Source of the DNA: Glycomyces sp. NRRL B-16210
GTDB lineage: Bacteria > Actinomycetota > Actinomycetes > Mycobacteriales > Micromonosporaceae
Direction of reading: 5' to 3'
NCBI RefSeq assembly: GCF_000719515.1
Contig: NZ_JOGR01000013.1
Span: 226,993 to 290,992 of the forward strand
DNA length: 64,000 bases
Positions 7,956-19,290 of this stretch are shown here, one piece after another. The notes beneath the pieces were generated by a model. That model did not search any database, was not told the origin of the DNA, and saw nothing but the letters and a program-made list of their open reading frames with translations. The stretch's first letter is position 1, and each line of letters opens with the position of its first letter. The translations under genes and the position numbers were made by a program.

Positions 7956-8699
7956 TCAGAGCTCCAGATGCTTCAAACGCGCCGCCGCGGCCTTGTCGAT
8001 GAGCCAGCGCGTGTGGCCCTGGGCCTCGACGCGCCCCGCCGGCAGCTCGCGCTTCTCCAGCGCCTCGTCCACCGCTTCGGCCTTGCCGTCACCGGAGGCG
8101 ATGATCCACGCCGCCGTGGCGGTGTTGAGGGCCCCCAGCGTCAGCGAGACGCGCTCCGGCGGCGGCTTGGGGGAGTCGTGGACCCCCACCGCCGCGCCCT
8201 CGGCATCGAGCGCCGGGTTGCCCGGGAACAGCGAGGCCACATGCCCGTCCTCGCCGATGCCCAACAGCAGCAGATCGAACGCGGGAACCCCGGCACCGCC
8301 CGCGGCGGCCGCCAATTCGGCCTCGTACCGCGCCGCCGCCTCCTCAGGCGTGCCCACGGCGTCCGCGGCCGCCATCGGATGCACCCGCGCCGGGTCCACC
8401 GGCAGATGGTCCAGGAACGCCTCGCGCGCCTGTGTTTCATTGCGCTCCGGGTCGCCCGAAGGCAGGAACCGCTCGTCGCCCCACCAGAAGTCGACCTTCG
8501 ACCAGTCCACGACCCCCCGGATCGAGGACCCGAGGATGTTCACGTACACCTTCGCGGCGATCCGCCCGCCGGTGAGCACGATCGACGCCTCGCCGCGGGA
8601 CGCCTGCGCGTCCGCGAGCCGGTTGATCAGCCGCGACGCCACCGCGTCGGCCAGCACGTCCGCGTCCTCGTGGACGATCACTGCGTTCGAGCGGCTCAT
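7956..8699 (-). CDS. pgl: 6-phosphogluconolactonase
   Basis: Hydrolyses 6-phosphogluconolactone, the second step of the oxidative pentose-phosphate path. The 247-residue protein is of the NagB-like DevB type: VLTGGRIAAKVY near residue 40, VDFWWGDERFLP, and LLLLGIGEDGHVASLFPG, the substrate-binding GxGxDGHxAS block. ATG 8699 overlaps the opcA stop by four bases (ATGA, 8696-8699), so the two are translationally coupled. It is the last gene of the tkt-tal-pgi-zwf-opcA-pgl operon and is followed by two hairpins. Confidence 0.95.
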   Translation of the reverse strand: MSRSNAVIVHEDADVLADAVASRLINRLADAQASRGEASIVLTGGRIAAKVYVNILGSSIRGVVDWSKVDFWWGDERFLPSGDPERNETQAREAFLDHLPVDPARVHPMAAADAVGTPEEAAARYEAELAAAAGGAGVPAFDLLLLGIGEDGHVASLFPGNPALDAEGAAVGVHDSPKPPPERVSLTLGALNTATAAWIIASGDGKAEAVDEALEKRELPAGRVEAQGHTRWLIDKAAAARLKHLEL

Positions 8700-9640
8700 G
8701 CGCCCGCCCGCAGGGTCGCGTAGTGCTCCTGGAACCCGTCCAGCACCTTCCGGTAGGCCGTGTCGGGGTCGATGTGCCGCAGCTCCTCGGCCAGCAGCTG
8801 GCCCAGGGTCCGGCCCTGGAGCGTCTGGCGGCGCTTCGGCAGGCCCTCCTGGCGCAGCACGGTCGTGCCGTCGGCCTGGCGCTCGACCTCCATCTTCTCG
8901 CCGCCGGCCATCGTGAACGCCACCGAGGCGATCGCGGGCAGGTGCTCGGAGTTGCGCTCGACCTCGGTGTCGACCACCTCGGGCGCGACACCCAGGCGCG
9001 TGTCGAGCCACGCGGCCATGAGCTGCGCCGACGGGTCGTCCTCGTCGGCCTTGATGACGATCTTCTCCACCGACTTGGTCACCCCGTCGAAGGCGCTGGC
9101 GATGAGCGAGCGCCACAGGCTGATGCGGGTCCAGCAGATGTCGGTGTCGCCCGGCTCGTACGACTCGGCGCGCCGGTACAGCGACGCGACCGGGTCGGCC
9201 GCGCGGGCGGAGTAGGTGATGCGGCGGTCGGCGAACGACCGCAGCTCGTGCTCCAGGCCGTAGCGGACCGGGTCGAGCAGCCACCAGGTCACCACGGGCA
9301 CGTCCGAGGCGAGCATCGGCAGCACGATCGCGGTCAGGTGGGCGGCGGCCGGGCCGTCCAGGCGCAGGATGATCGCCTCGGCCGATCCGAGGCGGTCGCC
9401 CACGGTGACCTCGGCGTCGATGCGCGGCTCGGTCGCCTCCAGGTCGCGGGGGATCGCCATGATCAGCCGGTACGGGTGCTCCTGCGCGGCGAACGAGGCG
9501 GCCTTCTCGACCTCCTCGCGCTCGTCCTCGGTCGTCAGGGCGACCAGGTTGAGCGCCAGGCCGGAGGCGCCGCCGAGTTCGTGGAGCAGCCCGTCGAGGG
9601 CCTTCATGATGTCGCCGGTGGTGGTGTCCTTCAGATGCAC
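8696..9640 (-). CDS. opcA: glucose-6-phosphate dehydrogenase assembly protein OpcA
   Basis: OpcA is an accessory factor for glucose-6-phosphate dehydrogenase, known from cyanobacteria and actinobacteria. The 314-residue product shows the family segments VVTWWLLDP and DICWTRISLWRSLIASAFD. It sits directly between zwf and pgl, its standard place in actinobacteria, 15 bases after zwf. The ATG at 9640 is preceded by AAGGGGAGT, a good ribosome-binding site. Confidence 0.95.
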   Translation of the reverse strand: MHLKDTTTGDIMKALDGLLHELGGASGLALNLVALTTEDEREEVEKAASFAAQEHPYRLIMAIPRDLEATEPRIDAEVTVGDRLGSAEAIILRLDGPAAAHLTAIVLPMLASDVPVVTWWLLDPVRYGLEHELRSFADRRITYSARAADPVASLYRRAESYEPGDTDICWTRISLWRSLIASAFDGVTKSVEKIVIKADEDDPSAQLMAAWLDTRLGVAPEVVDTEVERNSEHLPAIASVAFTMAGGEKMEVERQADGTTVLRQEGLPKRRQTLQGRTLGQLLAEELRHIDPDTAYRKVLDGFQEHYATLRAGA

Positions 9641-9655
9641 GTCCAGACTCCCCTT

Positions 9656-11197
9656 CTAGGCCCGGCGCCAGCGGCGGCCGGAGGATTGCAGCATGTGGTC
9701 GGCCCCGGCGGGGCCCCACGTCCCCGACTCGTACAGCTCGGGTTTCGTGTTGGCCCAGTACTCCTCGAGCGGGTCGATCACGGCCCAGGAGGCGTCGACC
9801 TCCTGCGCGTCGGGGAACAGGGTCTTGTCGCCCAGGAGCACGTCGAGGATGAGCCGCTCGTACGCTTCGGGGCTGGACTCGGTGAACGTCTCGCCGTAGC
9901 CGAAGCCCATCGAGATGTCCCGCAGCTCCATGCCGGTGCCGGGGACCTTCGAGCCGAACTTGACGGTGATGCCCTCGTCGGGCTGGACGCGGATGACCAG
10001 CTGGTTGTTCCCGAGCGTCTTGGTGTCGTAATCGGCGAAGGGCATGTGCGGGGCCTCCTTGAAGACCACCGCGATCTCGGTGACGCGCTTGGGGAGCCGC
10101 TTGCCGGTGCGCAGGTAGAACGGCACGCCGTTCCAGCGGCGGTTCTGGATGCCGATCTGGACCGCCGCGTAGGTCTCGGTGGTCGAGGTCTGCGGGATGT
10201 TGTCCTCGGCGAGGTAGCCCTGGACGGGACGGCCCTGCACCCAGCCGTCGGCGTACTGGCCGCGGATCGCGGTCGCCTCGAGGTCGTCGTGGAGCTTGAT
10301 GGCCCGCAGGACCTTCAGCTTCTCGGTGCGGATCTCCTCGGCCTCGAACCCGTTGGGCTGCTCCATGGCGGCGATCGCGAGCAGTTGCAGGACGTGGTTC
10401 TGGAGCACGTCGCGGGCGGCGCCGTTGTCGTCGTAGAACCCGGCGCGGGTGCCGATGCCGACGTCCTCGGCCATGGTGATCTGCACGTGGTCGACGTAGT
10501 TGGAGTTCCAGATCGGCTCGAACATCGCGTTCGCGAAGCGCAGCGCGAAGATGTTCTGCACCGTCTCCTTGCCGAGGTAGTGGTCGATGCGGAACACGTC
10601 CGCGGGCGTGAACACCCGGTCGACCAGGCCGTTGAGCTCCGAGGCCGAAGGGCGGTCCTCGCCGAAGGGCTTCTCGACCACGACGCGCCGCCAGCCGCCG
10701 CCGTCCTGGCGGTTGTCGGCCATGCCGGTGCGCTCGAGCTGCTTGAGCACGGTCGGGAACGCCAGCGGCGGGATGGAGAAGTAGAACGCGGCGTTGCCGA
10801 TGATGCCGTGCGATTCGCGCAGGTCGTCGAGGGTCGCGTCGAGGCGGTCGAAGCCCGCGTCGTCGTCGAAGGTGCCCGAGACGAACTTGAAGTTCCCTGC
10901 CAGGCGGGCCCAGACCTCCTCGCGCCACGGGGTGCGCGCGTGGGCCTGGGCGGCCTCGCGGGCCATCTCCTCGAACGTCCCGTGGTCCCAGTCGCGGCGG
11001 GCGAACCCGAGGATCGCGAACGAGGCCGGCAGGAGCCCGCGGTTGGCGAGGTCGTAGATCGCCGGGATGAGCTTCTTCTTGGCGAGGTCGCCGGTGACGC
11101 CGAAGATCACCAGCGCGCAAGGCTCGGGGATGCGCGGCAGCCGCCGGTCGGCGGGATCGCGCAGGGGATTGACGTGGTGCACGGTGTCCGGGTCCAT
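9656..11197 (-). CDS. zwf: glucose-6-phosphate 1-dehydrogenase
   Basis: First enzyme of the oxidative pentose-phosphate path, producing NADPH. The 513-residue protein has the dinucleotide loop IFGVTGDLAKKK near residue 30 and the active-site motif RIDHYLGKE with catalytic His. The start codon follows the pgi stop directly (TAGATG), implying coupled translation. Its operon partners (tkt, tal, pgi, opcA, pgl) let the cell run the oxidative and non-oxidative branches together and recycle fructose-6-phosphate through Pgi. Confidence 0.97.
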   Translation of the reverse strand: MDPDTVHHVNPLRDPADRRLPRIPEPCALVIFGVTGDLAKKKLIPAIYDLANRGLLPASFAILGFARRDWDHGTFEEMAREAAQAHARTPWREEVWARLAGNFKFVSGTFDDDAGFDRLDATLDDLRESHGIIGNAAFYFSIPPLAFPTVLKQLERTGMADNRQDGGGWRRVVVEKPFGEDRPSASELNGLVDRVFTPADVFRIDHYLGKETVQNIFALRFANAMFEPIWNSNYVDHVQITMAEDVGIGTRAGFYDDNGAARDVLQNHVLQLLAIAAMEQPNGFEAEEIRTEKLKVLRAIKLHDDLEATAIRGQYADGWVQGRPVQGYLAEDNIPQTSTTETYAAVQIGIQNRRWNGVPFYLRTGKRLPKRVTEIAVVFKEAPHMPFADYDTKTLGNNQLVIRVQPDEGITVKFGSKVPGTGMELRDISMGFGYGETFTESSPEAYERLILDVLLGDKTLFPDAQEVDASWAVIDPLEEYWANTKPELYESGTWGPAGADHMLQSSGRRWRRA

Positions 11198-12817
11198 CTA
11201 GCTCAGCTCCCTGACGGCGTGGAGGATCTGGTTGACGCCCCGCTTGCGGTCGGTCAGGTGCAGTCGCACCGTCGGGCGCTCGCGCGACTGGAGGGCCTGG
11301 CGGTCGCCGGCGGCCTGGGCGGCCTGGAGCCCGGCGAAGGTGTAGTCGCGGCCGGGGATGACGAGGTCTTCGCCGACCTCGCCGGTGAGCTGCAAGAACA
11401 CACCGGTCTGGCGTCCGCCCTTGTGGAACTGGCCGGTCGAGTGCAGGAAGCGCGGGCCCCAGCCCCAGGTGACGGGCGCGCCGGTGCGGTCGGCCAGTTC
11501 GGCGCGGAGCCTGGCGATCTCGGCGTCGTCGAACCGGTCGAGGTAGGCCAGGACGGCGATGTAGGCGCCTTCGCTGTCGGCGTTGGTGAGCACCTCGCCG
11601 AGCGCGCCGGCGACGGTCTCGGCGTGCGAGCCGTAGATCTCGACCGCGCCGTCCACGGCGTGCGGGCGCTCCTCGGGGAGGCCGTCGGCGAGGATGCGGT
11701 TGGTGTTCTCCTTGGACTCGGTCACGTTGGGCTGGTTGAACGGGTCGATGCCGATCAGGTGCCCGGCGTAGGCGGTCGCCAGCTCCCACGCGAGGAACTG
11801 GGCGCCGAGCGGGCCGTTGACGACCACGTCGGGCATCGCCAGCTGCGAGCCGGACCCGGGCAGGCCCGTGGAGGAGCCGCCGACGGTGGCGTACACGCGG
11901 TCGGCGCCGCGGGCGCCGGCGGCGGCCGGTCCTTCGAGGACGACCGGGAGGGTGCCCTTGCCGTCCTTGCCGAGGGATTCGGCGATGAGCTGCTCGGCCC
12001 AGTCGCCCAGGCCCACGATGCCCGAGCCGTCGTCGGCGATGGTGATCGTCGGCTTGGCCGCGATGACCGCGCCGAGGACCACGGCCGGGTCGTCGCCCTC
12101 GCCGCCGGCGACGGCGTTCGCGAAGGTCTCGGCCTGGTCGATCAGCTCGGCCACGTCGGCGCCGGCCAGAGCGGTCGGGACGATCCCGAAGGCCGTCAGC
12201 GCCGAGTAGCGCCCGCCCACGGTGGCGTCGGCGAGGAACACCGGCGAGCCCTGCTCCTTCGCGAGCGACTCGAGGGCCGAGCCGGGGTCGGTGACGAACA
12301 CGAACCGCTTCGCGTAGTCCTCGACGCCGACGCCCTTGAACGCGGCCTCGAAGGCGCGCCGCTGCGAGTCGGTCTCGACCGTGGAGCCGGACTTGGAGGA
12401 GACGACCACGGCGGTGCGCCGCAGGGACGCCTCGCCGAGTTCGGCGATGATCTGGCCCGGGTCGGTGGTGTCGAGGATGCTGATGCCCAGGTCGAGGGTC
12501 CGGGAGATGACCTCGGGCGCGAGCGAGGAGCCGCCCATGCCCGCGAGCGCGATGTGGTCGACGCCCTGTTCGTGCAGTTCGGCGCGCAGCTTGGCCAGCG
12601 GCGCGAGCAGCTCCTTGGAGGCCACGAAGGTGTCGACCCAGCCGAGTCGGATTGCGGCCTCTTCTTCGGCGTCGGGACCCCACAGGGTCGGGTCCTTCGC
12701 GGCGACCTTCGCGGGGACGTCCCCGGCCTTGAGCCGCTCGACGCCGGCGTTCACGTCGACTCCCGTGGTGACCGCGAGGCCCCCGGCGGCTTCCATCTTC
12801 CCCATCGGCTCGCTCAC
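11198..12817 (-). CDS. pgi: glucose-6-phosphate isomerase
   Basis: Interconverts glucose-6-phosphate and fructose-6-phosphate. The 539-residue protein has a SIS sugar-isomerase domain beginning HIALAGMGGSSLAPEVI near residue 90, then VSSKSGSTVET (phosphate-binding serines) and the C-terminal HSTGQFHKGG block. This is the actinobacterial-type isomerase placed inside the pentose-phosphate operon. The start overlaps the tal stop by four bases (ATGA, 12814-12817). Confidence 0.95.
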   Translation of the reverse strand: MSEPMGKMEAAGGLAVTTGVDVNAGVERLKAGDVPAKVAAKDPTLWGPDAEEEAAIRLGWVDTFVASKELLAPLAKLRAELHEQGVDHIALAGMGGSSLAPEVISRTLDLGISILDTTDPGQIIAELGEASLRRTAVVVSSKSGSTVETDSQRRAFEAAFKGVGVEDYAKRFVFVTDPGSALESLAKEQGSPVFLADATVGGRYSALTAFGIVPTALAGADVAELIDQAETFANAVAGGEGDDPAVVLGAVIAAKPTITIADDGSGIVGLGDWAEQLIAESLGKDGKGTLPVVLEGPAAAGARGADRVYATVGGSSTGLPGSGSQLAMPDVVVNGPLGAQFLAWELATAYAGHLIGIDPFNQPNVTESKENTNRILADGLPEERPHAVDGAVEIYGSHAETVAGALGEVLTNADSEGAYIAVLAYLDRFDDAEIARLRAELADRTGAPVTWGWGPRFLHSTGQFHKGGRQTGVFLQLTGEVGEDLVIPGRDYTFAGLQAAQAAGDRQALQSRERPTVRLHLTDRKRGVNQILHAVRELS

Positions 12818-13962
12818 TTCTGTTCTCCGCTGTTGTCAAGGTTGGGTTCGGGGGTGCTCGACTTGAGCTGGGCGTCGATCTGCTCGAGCAGCTGGTTCCA
12901 GCTGTCGATGAACTTCTCCACGCCTTCGTCCTCCAGGACCTGCACGACGTCGGCGTAGTCGACGCCGACGCGCTCCAGGCGGAGCATGACGGTCGCCGCG
13001 TCGGCGTAGTGCGGCCGGATCGTGTCGGCCTCGACCTCGCCGTGGTCGGCGAAGTCGTGCAGGGTGCCCTCGGGCATGGTGTTGACGGTGCCGGGGGCGA
13101 TGAGGCCCTCGACGTAGAGCACGTCGCGGTAGTCGGGGTTCTTGACCGACGTGGAGGCCCACAGCGGGCGCTGCGGGACGGCCCCGGCCGCCGCGAGGGC
13201 CTCCCAGCGTTCGGTCCCGAACGCGTTCTCGTACTCCTGGTAGGCCAGCCGCGCGTTCGCGACCGCGGCCTTGCCCTTGAGCGCCTTGGCCTCGTCGGTG
13301 CCGACGGCGTCGAGGCGCTTGTCGATCTCGGCGTCCACGCGCGAGACGAAGAACGAGGCGACCGACCGGATGGTCGAGAGGTCGATCCCCTTGTCCTTGG
13401 CCTTTTCGAGCCCGGCCATGTAGGCGTCCATGACCGCCCGGTAGCGCTTGAGGGAGAAGATCAGCGTCACGTTGACGCTGATGCCCTCGCCGATCGCGGC
13501 CGTGATGGCCGGGAGCCCGGCCTCGGTCGCGGGGATCTTGATGAAGGTGTTCGGCCGGTCCACGGCCCACCACAGGGCCTTGGCCTCGGCGACGGTCGCC
13601 CGCGTCTCGTGCGCGAGCCGCGGGTCGACCTCGATGGAGACGCGGCCGTCCTGGCCCCCGGTGTTCTCGAACACCGGCGCCAGGACGTCCGCGGCCCAGC
13701 GGATGTCGAAGGTGGTGATGGCGCGAGCGGCCTCGTCGACGCTCACTTTGCGGGCCGCGAGGTCCGCGATCTGCTCGTCGTAGCCGCTGCCCTTGCTCAG
13801 GGCGTTGGCGAAGATGGACGGGTTCGACGTGACGCCCACGACGGACGACTCGGCGATGAGTTCCCTCAGGTTCCCCGTCTCCAGTCGCTCCCGCGAGATG
13901 TCGTCGAGCCAGACCGACACTCCCGCGGCCGACAGTCCGGCCAGGTTCTCGTTCGCGCTCAT
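12814..13962 (-). CDS. tal: transaldolase
   Basis: Transfers a dihydroxyacetone unit in the non-oxidative pentose-phosphate branch. The 382-residue protein is the long actinobacterial form: SVWLDDISRERLETGNL, VTSNPSIF, the Schiff-base lysine segment TFIKIPAT, and SVASFFVSRVDAEIDKRLD. It lies 66 bases after tkt and overlaps pgi. An AGGAACC ribosome site precedes the ATG at 13962. Confidence 0.97.
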   Translation of the reverse strand: MSANENLAGLSAAGVSVWLDDISRERLETGNLRELIAESSVVGVTSNPSIFANALSKGSGYDEQIADLAARKVSVDEAARAITTFDIRWAADVLAPVFENTGGQDGRVSIEVDPRLAHETRATVAEAKALWWAVDRPNTFIKIPATEAGLPAITAAIGEGISVNVTLIFSLKRYRAVMDAYMAGLEKAKDKGIDLSTIRSVASFFVSRVDAEIDKRLDAVGTDEAKALKGKAAVANARLAYQEYENAFGTERWEALAAAGAVPQRPLWASTSVKNPDYRDVLYVEGLIAPGTVNTMPEGTLHDFADHGEVEADTIRPHYADAATVMLRLERVGVDYADVVQVLEDEGVEKFIDSWNQLLEQIDAQLKSSTPEPNLDNSGEQK

Positions 13963-14028
13963 CGGTTCCTCCAGCTTTCCAGCTAGTCTTCGATCCGCTT
14001 CAATGCTGTTGTACTGCTCGGCGAGCCG

Positions 14029-16107
<2,079 letters not shown>

Positions 16108-16330
16108 TGCGATACTCCTTGATGAATCGTCTTGATACTCGTCGTATTTGGGCCGTTGACGTGTGTCTTCTGACCCTACCTACACGGGGTGAACTTTATG
16201 CGCAGTCTCTCGGAGGCCGGAATTCCGCACGTTGTGAACCCGCCCACGAGCAAGACTCGCACCCGGAACGCCCAGGTAGGGGCCCTCGACCCAGGCCCGG
16301 GTCACAACCGCACAGACCGTATGGTGGGCG

Positions 16331-17392
16331 GTGATGAACGAGGACCCGACCCGCGCAGACGACGGCGCCGCCGCAAGCGGCGCCGTTCTGAACGGAACCC
16401 CCGCTGAAGGTGCGGCTTCGAACGGCACCGCGACCGACCGCCCCCGGCCCCAGGCCCGCAAGCGGATCGAGGTGCCCGAACCCGACGCCCCGGAAGCGGC
16501 GCGGCCGGACCTGCGCACCCTCGTCGGCGCGTACGTGTCACTCACCAAGCCGCGGATCGTCGAGCTGCTCCTCATCACCACCATCCCGGCGATGCTCGTC
16601 GCCGCGCGCATGGAGTACGACAGCCTTCCGACCCTCACGGCCGTCATCGCGACCCTCCTCGGCGGCGCGCTCGCGGCCGGGTCGGCCAACGCGATCAACT
16701 GCTACATCGACCGCGACATCGACCAGCTCATGCGCCGCACCTCCCGGCGCCCCCTGGCCAAGCACCAGATCCCGCCGCGCAACGCGCTGATCTTCGGGCT
16801 GGTCATCGGCGCGGTCGCCGTCCTCGGCATGGGCCTGCTCGTCAACTGGCTCGCCGCGGCGCTGACCTTCGGCGCGATCGTCTACTACGACGTGGTCTAC
16901 ACGATCTGGCTCAAGCGCACCACCCCGTACAACACGGTGTGGGGCGGCGCGTGCGGCGCGGCGCCGGTGCTCATCGGCTGGGCGGCCGTGACCGGCCACA
17001 TGTCGTGGATGGCGTGGATCCTGTTCGCCGTGGTGTTCCTGTGGCAGCCCCCGCACTTCTACGCCCTCGCCATGAAGTTCAAGGACGACTACGCCGCCGC
17101 GGGCATCCCGATGCTGCCGACCGTGGCCCCGGCCAAGCGCGTGGCGATCGAGTCGGTCGTCTACGGCTGGCTGACGCTCATCGTGTCGCTGGTGGCCGTG
17201 CCGCTGGGATCGACCTGGCTGTACGGCGTCGTGGCGGCGGTGACCGGCGGCATGTTCGTGCTCGAATGCCACAAGCTGCTCGGGCGCGTCAACCGCGGCG
17301 AGGACCCGAAGCCGATGCGCCTGTTCCACTGGTCCACGAGCTACCTGACGCTGCTGTTCCTGGCGCTGGCGGTCGACTCGTTCCTCATGTAA
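16331..17392 (+). CDS. ctaB: protoheme IX farnesyltransferase (heme O synthase)
   Basis: UbiA-family membrane prenyltransferase that attaches farnesyl to heme B, making heme O for cytochrome oxidase. After a hydrophilic Ala/Pro-rich tail of about 70 residues, the first Asp-rich motif is NCYIDRDIDQLMRRTSRRP and the second region YYDVVYTIWLKRTTPYN; about eight to nine membrane spans follow the usual pattern, including WQPPHFYALAMKFKDDY. GTG 16331 or ATG 16334 can serve as start. Divergent from tkt, as in many actinobacteria. The next enzyme, heme A synthase, is encoded about 37 kb away in this window. Confidence 0.96.
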   Translation: MMNEDPTRADDGAAASGAVLNGTPAEGAASNGTATDRPRPQARKRIEVPEPDAPEAARPDLRTLVGAYVSLTKPRIVELLLITTIPAMLVAARMEYDSLPTLTAVIATLLGGALAAGSANAINCYIDRDIDQLMRRTSRRPLAKHQIPPRNALIFGLVIGAVAVLGMGLLVNWLAAALTFGAIVYYDVVYTIWLKRTTPYNTVWGGACGAAPVLIGWAAVTGHMSWMAWILFAVVFLWQPPHFYALAMKFKDDYAAAGIPMLPTVAPAKRVAIESVVYGWLTLIVSLVAVPLGSTWLYGVVAAVTGGMFVLECHKLLGRVNRGEDPKPMRLFHWSTSYLTLLFLALAVDSFLM

Positions 17393-17501
17393 GGCCTCTT
17401 ATACAAGGCCATCGGGGTGTCGCGCCGGCACCCCCGGGGTCGGGTGTGTCGGATCGCAAGGCCCCCCGATGCAAGAGTGCCGCGGAGGTACGACAATCCG
17501 C

Positions 17502-17557
17502 GGGAGCCGGGAGCCGGGAGCCGGGAGCCGGGAGCCGGGAGCCGGGAGCCGGGAGCC
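17502..17557. repeat. heptanucleotide tandem repeat (GGGAGCC)8
   Basis: Eight perfect copies of GGGAGCC between the convergent ends of ctaB and the split transketolase. One reading frame would spell a repeated REPGAGS peptide, but no gene is credible there. Copy number is likely to vary between strains. Confidence 0.97.
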
Positions 17558-17573
17558 CCTGCTCGGGCCCCGT

Positions 17574-18509
17574 TCAGGCCGGGCCCAGGAACTCCCTCAC
17601 CCTTGCACCGATGCCCTCGGCGTCGAGGCCGTGCAACCGCTCGTGCTGCGCCGCCGTGCCGTACCGGCGCAACTCCTCCCGCCCCACCCCGATCGACAGC
17701 AACCGGTGCGGCCGATCAGACAATGCCTTAGAAACCAGCCAAGCCGACGTCCCCTCCAGATACGGCTCCACCATCACCACCGTCCCTCCCGTCTCGGCGG
17801 CCAGATCCCGCAACCCCTCCGTATCGAGCGGGCGCGGCGTGTTCGTATACGCCACCGTCACATCGAGACCCTCAGCGGCGGCCAGAACATTGTCGAGCAC
17901 CGGCCCCACCGCGATCACCGCGGCGCGCTTACCTCTCCTCATCACCGACAGCGCACCGTCCGTTCCACCATGCGGAGCCTCGTTGTGCCGCAACGACAAC
18001 CGCACATACGCACCCTCCTCCGAGTCCACCGCCTCCTCCAGCAGCGGCGGCACCTCCGCCGCATGGCCCGGCACGAACACCCGCCAACCCGGCAGCGTGT
18101 CGAACAGCGCCACATCTCGCGGGCCGAAATGCGTGAAACTGCCCTCGGCCCAGTCGTACGAAGCGCCCACGCTCACCAGCACCCCGCTCGTGCCCTGGCG
18201 CTCGAAATCGAGCTTGACCTGCTCGAACGCCCGCTCGATCAGGAACGGCGCATACGTGTGCGCGATCGGCCGCAGCCCGGCCAGCGCCAGGCCCCCGGCC
18301 GCGCCGACCAGCAACTGCTCGCGGATGCCGACGTTCACGACCCTGTCGGGATGGGCCTCGGCGGCCTTTCGGAAGAGGTCGGCGGAGATGTCGGCCAGGA
18401 CCACCGCGACACGCGGGTCCCTGTCGAGGAGGTCGGCGGCAGCGGCGGCGAAGGCGTCGCGCATGGTCAGGCGCTGGAGGTCGTCGGTCAAAGGGCTGGA
18501 ACGGAACAT
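17574..18509 (-). CDS. transketolase C-terminal-half subunit
   Basis: Separate C-terminal half of a split transketolase: pyrimidine-binding domain (TMRDAFAAAAADLLDRDPRVAVVLADI, then VNVGIREQLLVGAAGGLALAGLRPIAHTY with the conserved ThDP glutamate in GIREQ) plus the C-terminal transketolase domain. The 311-residue product starts at ATG 18509, which has a GAGGA site just upstream; starts further up would overlap the preceding gene. Together with the N-half gene 34 bases upstream it should form an alpha2beta2 enzyme acting on sugar phosphates; the exact substrate cannot be read. Its stop is 16 bases from the GGGAGCC repeat. Confidence 0.88.
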   Translation of the reverse strand: MFRSSPLTDDLQRLTMRDAFAAAAADLLDRDPRVAVVLADISADLFRKAAEAHPDRVVNVGIREQLLVGAAGGLALAGLRPIAHTYAPFLIERAFEQVKLDFERQGTSGVLVSVGASYDWAEGSFTHFGPRDVALFDTLPGWRVFVPGHAAEVPPLLEEAVDSEEGAYVRLSLRHNEAPHGGTDGALSVMRRGKRAAVIAVGPVLDNVLAAAEGLDVTVAYTNTPRPLDTEGLRDLAAETGGTVVMVEPYLEGTSAWLVSKALSDRPHRLLSIGVGREELRRYGTAAQHERLHGLDAEGIGARVREFLGPA

Positions 18510-18543
18510 GGCGGGTCCTCGGTGAGTCGAAACGGAAGTCGGA

Positions 18544-19218
18544 TCAGGTGCGGACGGTGGCGACCGTGACATGCGGTCGGTCCGGATGCGGCGCGGTGAA
18601 CGCCCTGTAGAGCGCGTCGTGGTCGTGCATGTCCTCGGTGGCGGTGCTCCAGCCGTTGACCGCGAACCGGGAGGCGATCCCGCCGGCCCAGCCGTGCGAG
18701 GCGGAGTCGTTGTCGGCGACGATCACGTTGAGGTTCGCGAGTCCCACGGCCCCGGCGTAGGCGATCGCCTCATGGTTGGAGCCCTCGTCGAGCTCGGCGT
18801 CGCCGACCAGCACGTACACCTGCGCGTCGCGGTGTCCGGTGGCGCGCTGGCCGAGCGCGACGCCCACTCCCAGCGGCAGGCCGTGGCCCAGCGAACCGGA
18901 GGAGATCTCCGCACCGGGCACGAGCGTGGCGTCCGGGTGCGAGCCCAGCGGCGATTCGAGGTCCGCGACCGTGTCGAGCCATTCGGCCGGGAAGAACCCC
19001 TTCGCCGCCAGCACCGCGTAGAACGCGCTGGGGCCGTGGCCCTTCGACAGCAGGAACCGGTCCCGGGCCGGATCGTCGATCCGCTGCGGGTCGACCCGCA
19101 GCACGCGGTCGTAGAGCACCCAGATCGCGTCGAGCGTGTAGATGTTGATGTTCGGATAGCGGGCGTCGACCACGGTGCGCTGGGCGAGTTCTCTGGTCTC
19201 CTCATAGGTGATGGTCAT
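18544..19218 (-). CDS. transketolase N-terminal-half subunit
   Basis: Separate N-terminal (ThDP diphosphate-binding) half of a transketolase: FLLSKGHGPSAFYAVLAAKGFF, then GSLGHGLPLGVGVALG and VLVGDAELDEGSNHEAIAYAG, the GDG(A)E...N metal/ThDP motif. The 224-residue product is taken to start at ATG 19218, because the SoxR-type promoter upstream would begin transcription almost exactly there, giving a leaderless mRNA. Intact stops, its own start and the size of both halves argue for a true two-gene enzyme rather than a frameshifted tkt. It is divergent from a SoxR-type regulator whose box lies 15 bases before this start. Confidence 0.88.
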   Translation of the reverse strand: MTITYEETRELAQRTVVDARYPNINIYTLDAIWVLYDRVLRVDPQRIDDPARDRFLLSKGHGPSAFYAVLAAKGFFPAEWLDTVADLESPLGSHPDATLVPGAEISSGSLGHGLPLGVGVALGQRATGHRDAQVYVLVGDAELDEGSNHEAIAYAGAVGLANLNVIVADNDSASHGWAGGIASRFAVNGWSTATEDMHDHDALYRAFTAPHPDRPHVTVATVRT

Positions 19219-19224
19219 GCCGGA

Positions 19225-19255
19225 ATCATGTAACTTCAAGTCGACTTGAGGTCAA
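19225..19255 (-). promoter_or_regulatory. SoxR-type promoter and box for the split transketolase
   Basis: The 18-bp dyad CTTCAAGTCGACTTGAGG (19234-19251) matches the E. coli SoxR box CCTCAAGTTAACTTGAGG at 15 of 18 positions. On the minus strand it lies between TTGACC (19255-19250) and CATGAT (19230-19225), spaced 19 bp, the overlong spacing typical of MerR-family activated promoters. The start point would fall at about 19218, the transketolase ATG. The box is also 40 bases from the divergent regulator gene, so autoregulation is possible. Confidence 0.85.
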
Positions 19256-19290
19256 TGCCTTCGGGTGAAAGTCGAAGTGAGGACGGCCAC

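Noticed and set aside
17502..17557. REPGAGS repeat protein
   Set aside because: The frame has no start context or domain and crosses two gene ends; the signal is a DNA heptamer repeat.
17574..19218. Frameshifted or broken transketolase
   Set aside because: Both halves have proper ends, separate starts and a 34-base spacer, as in known split transketolases.
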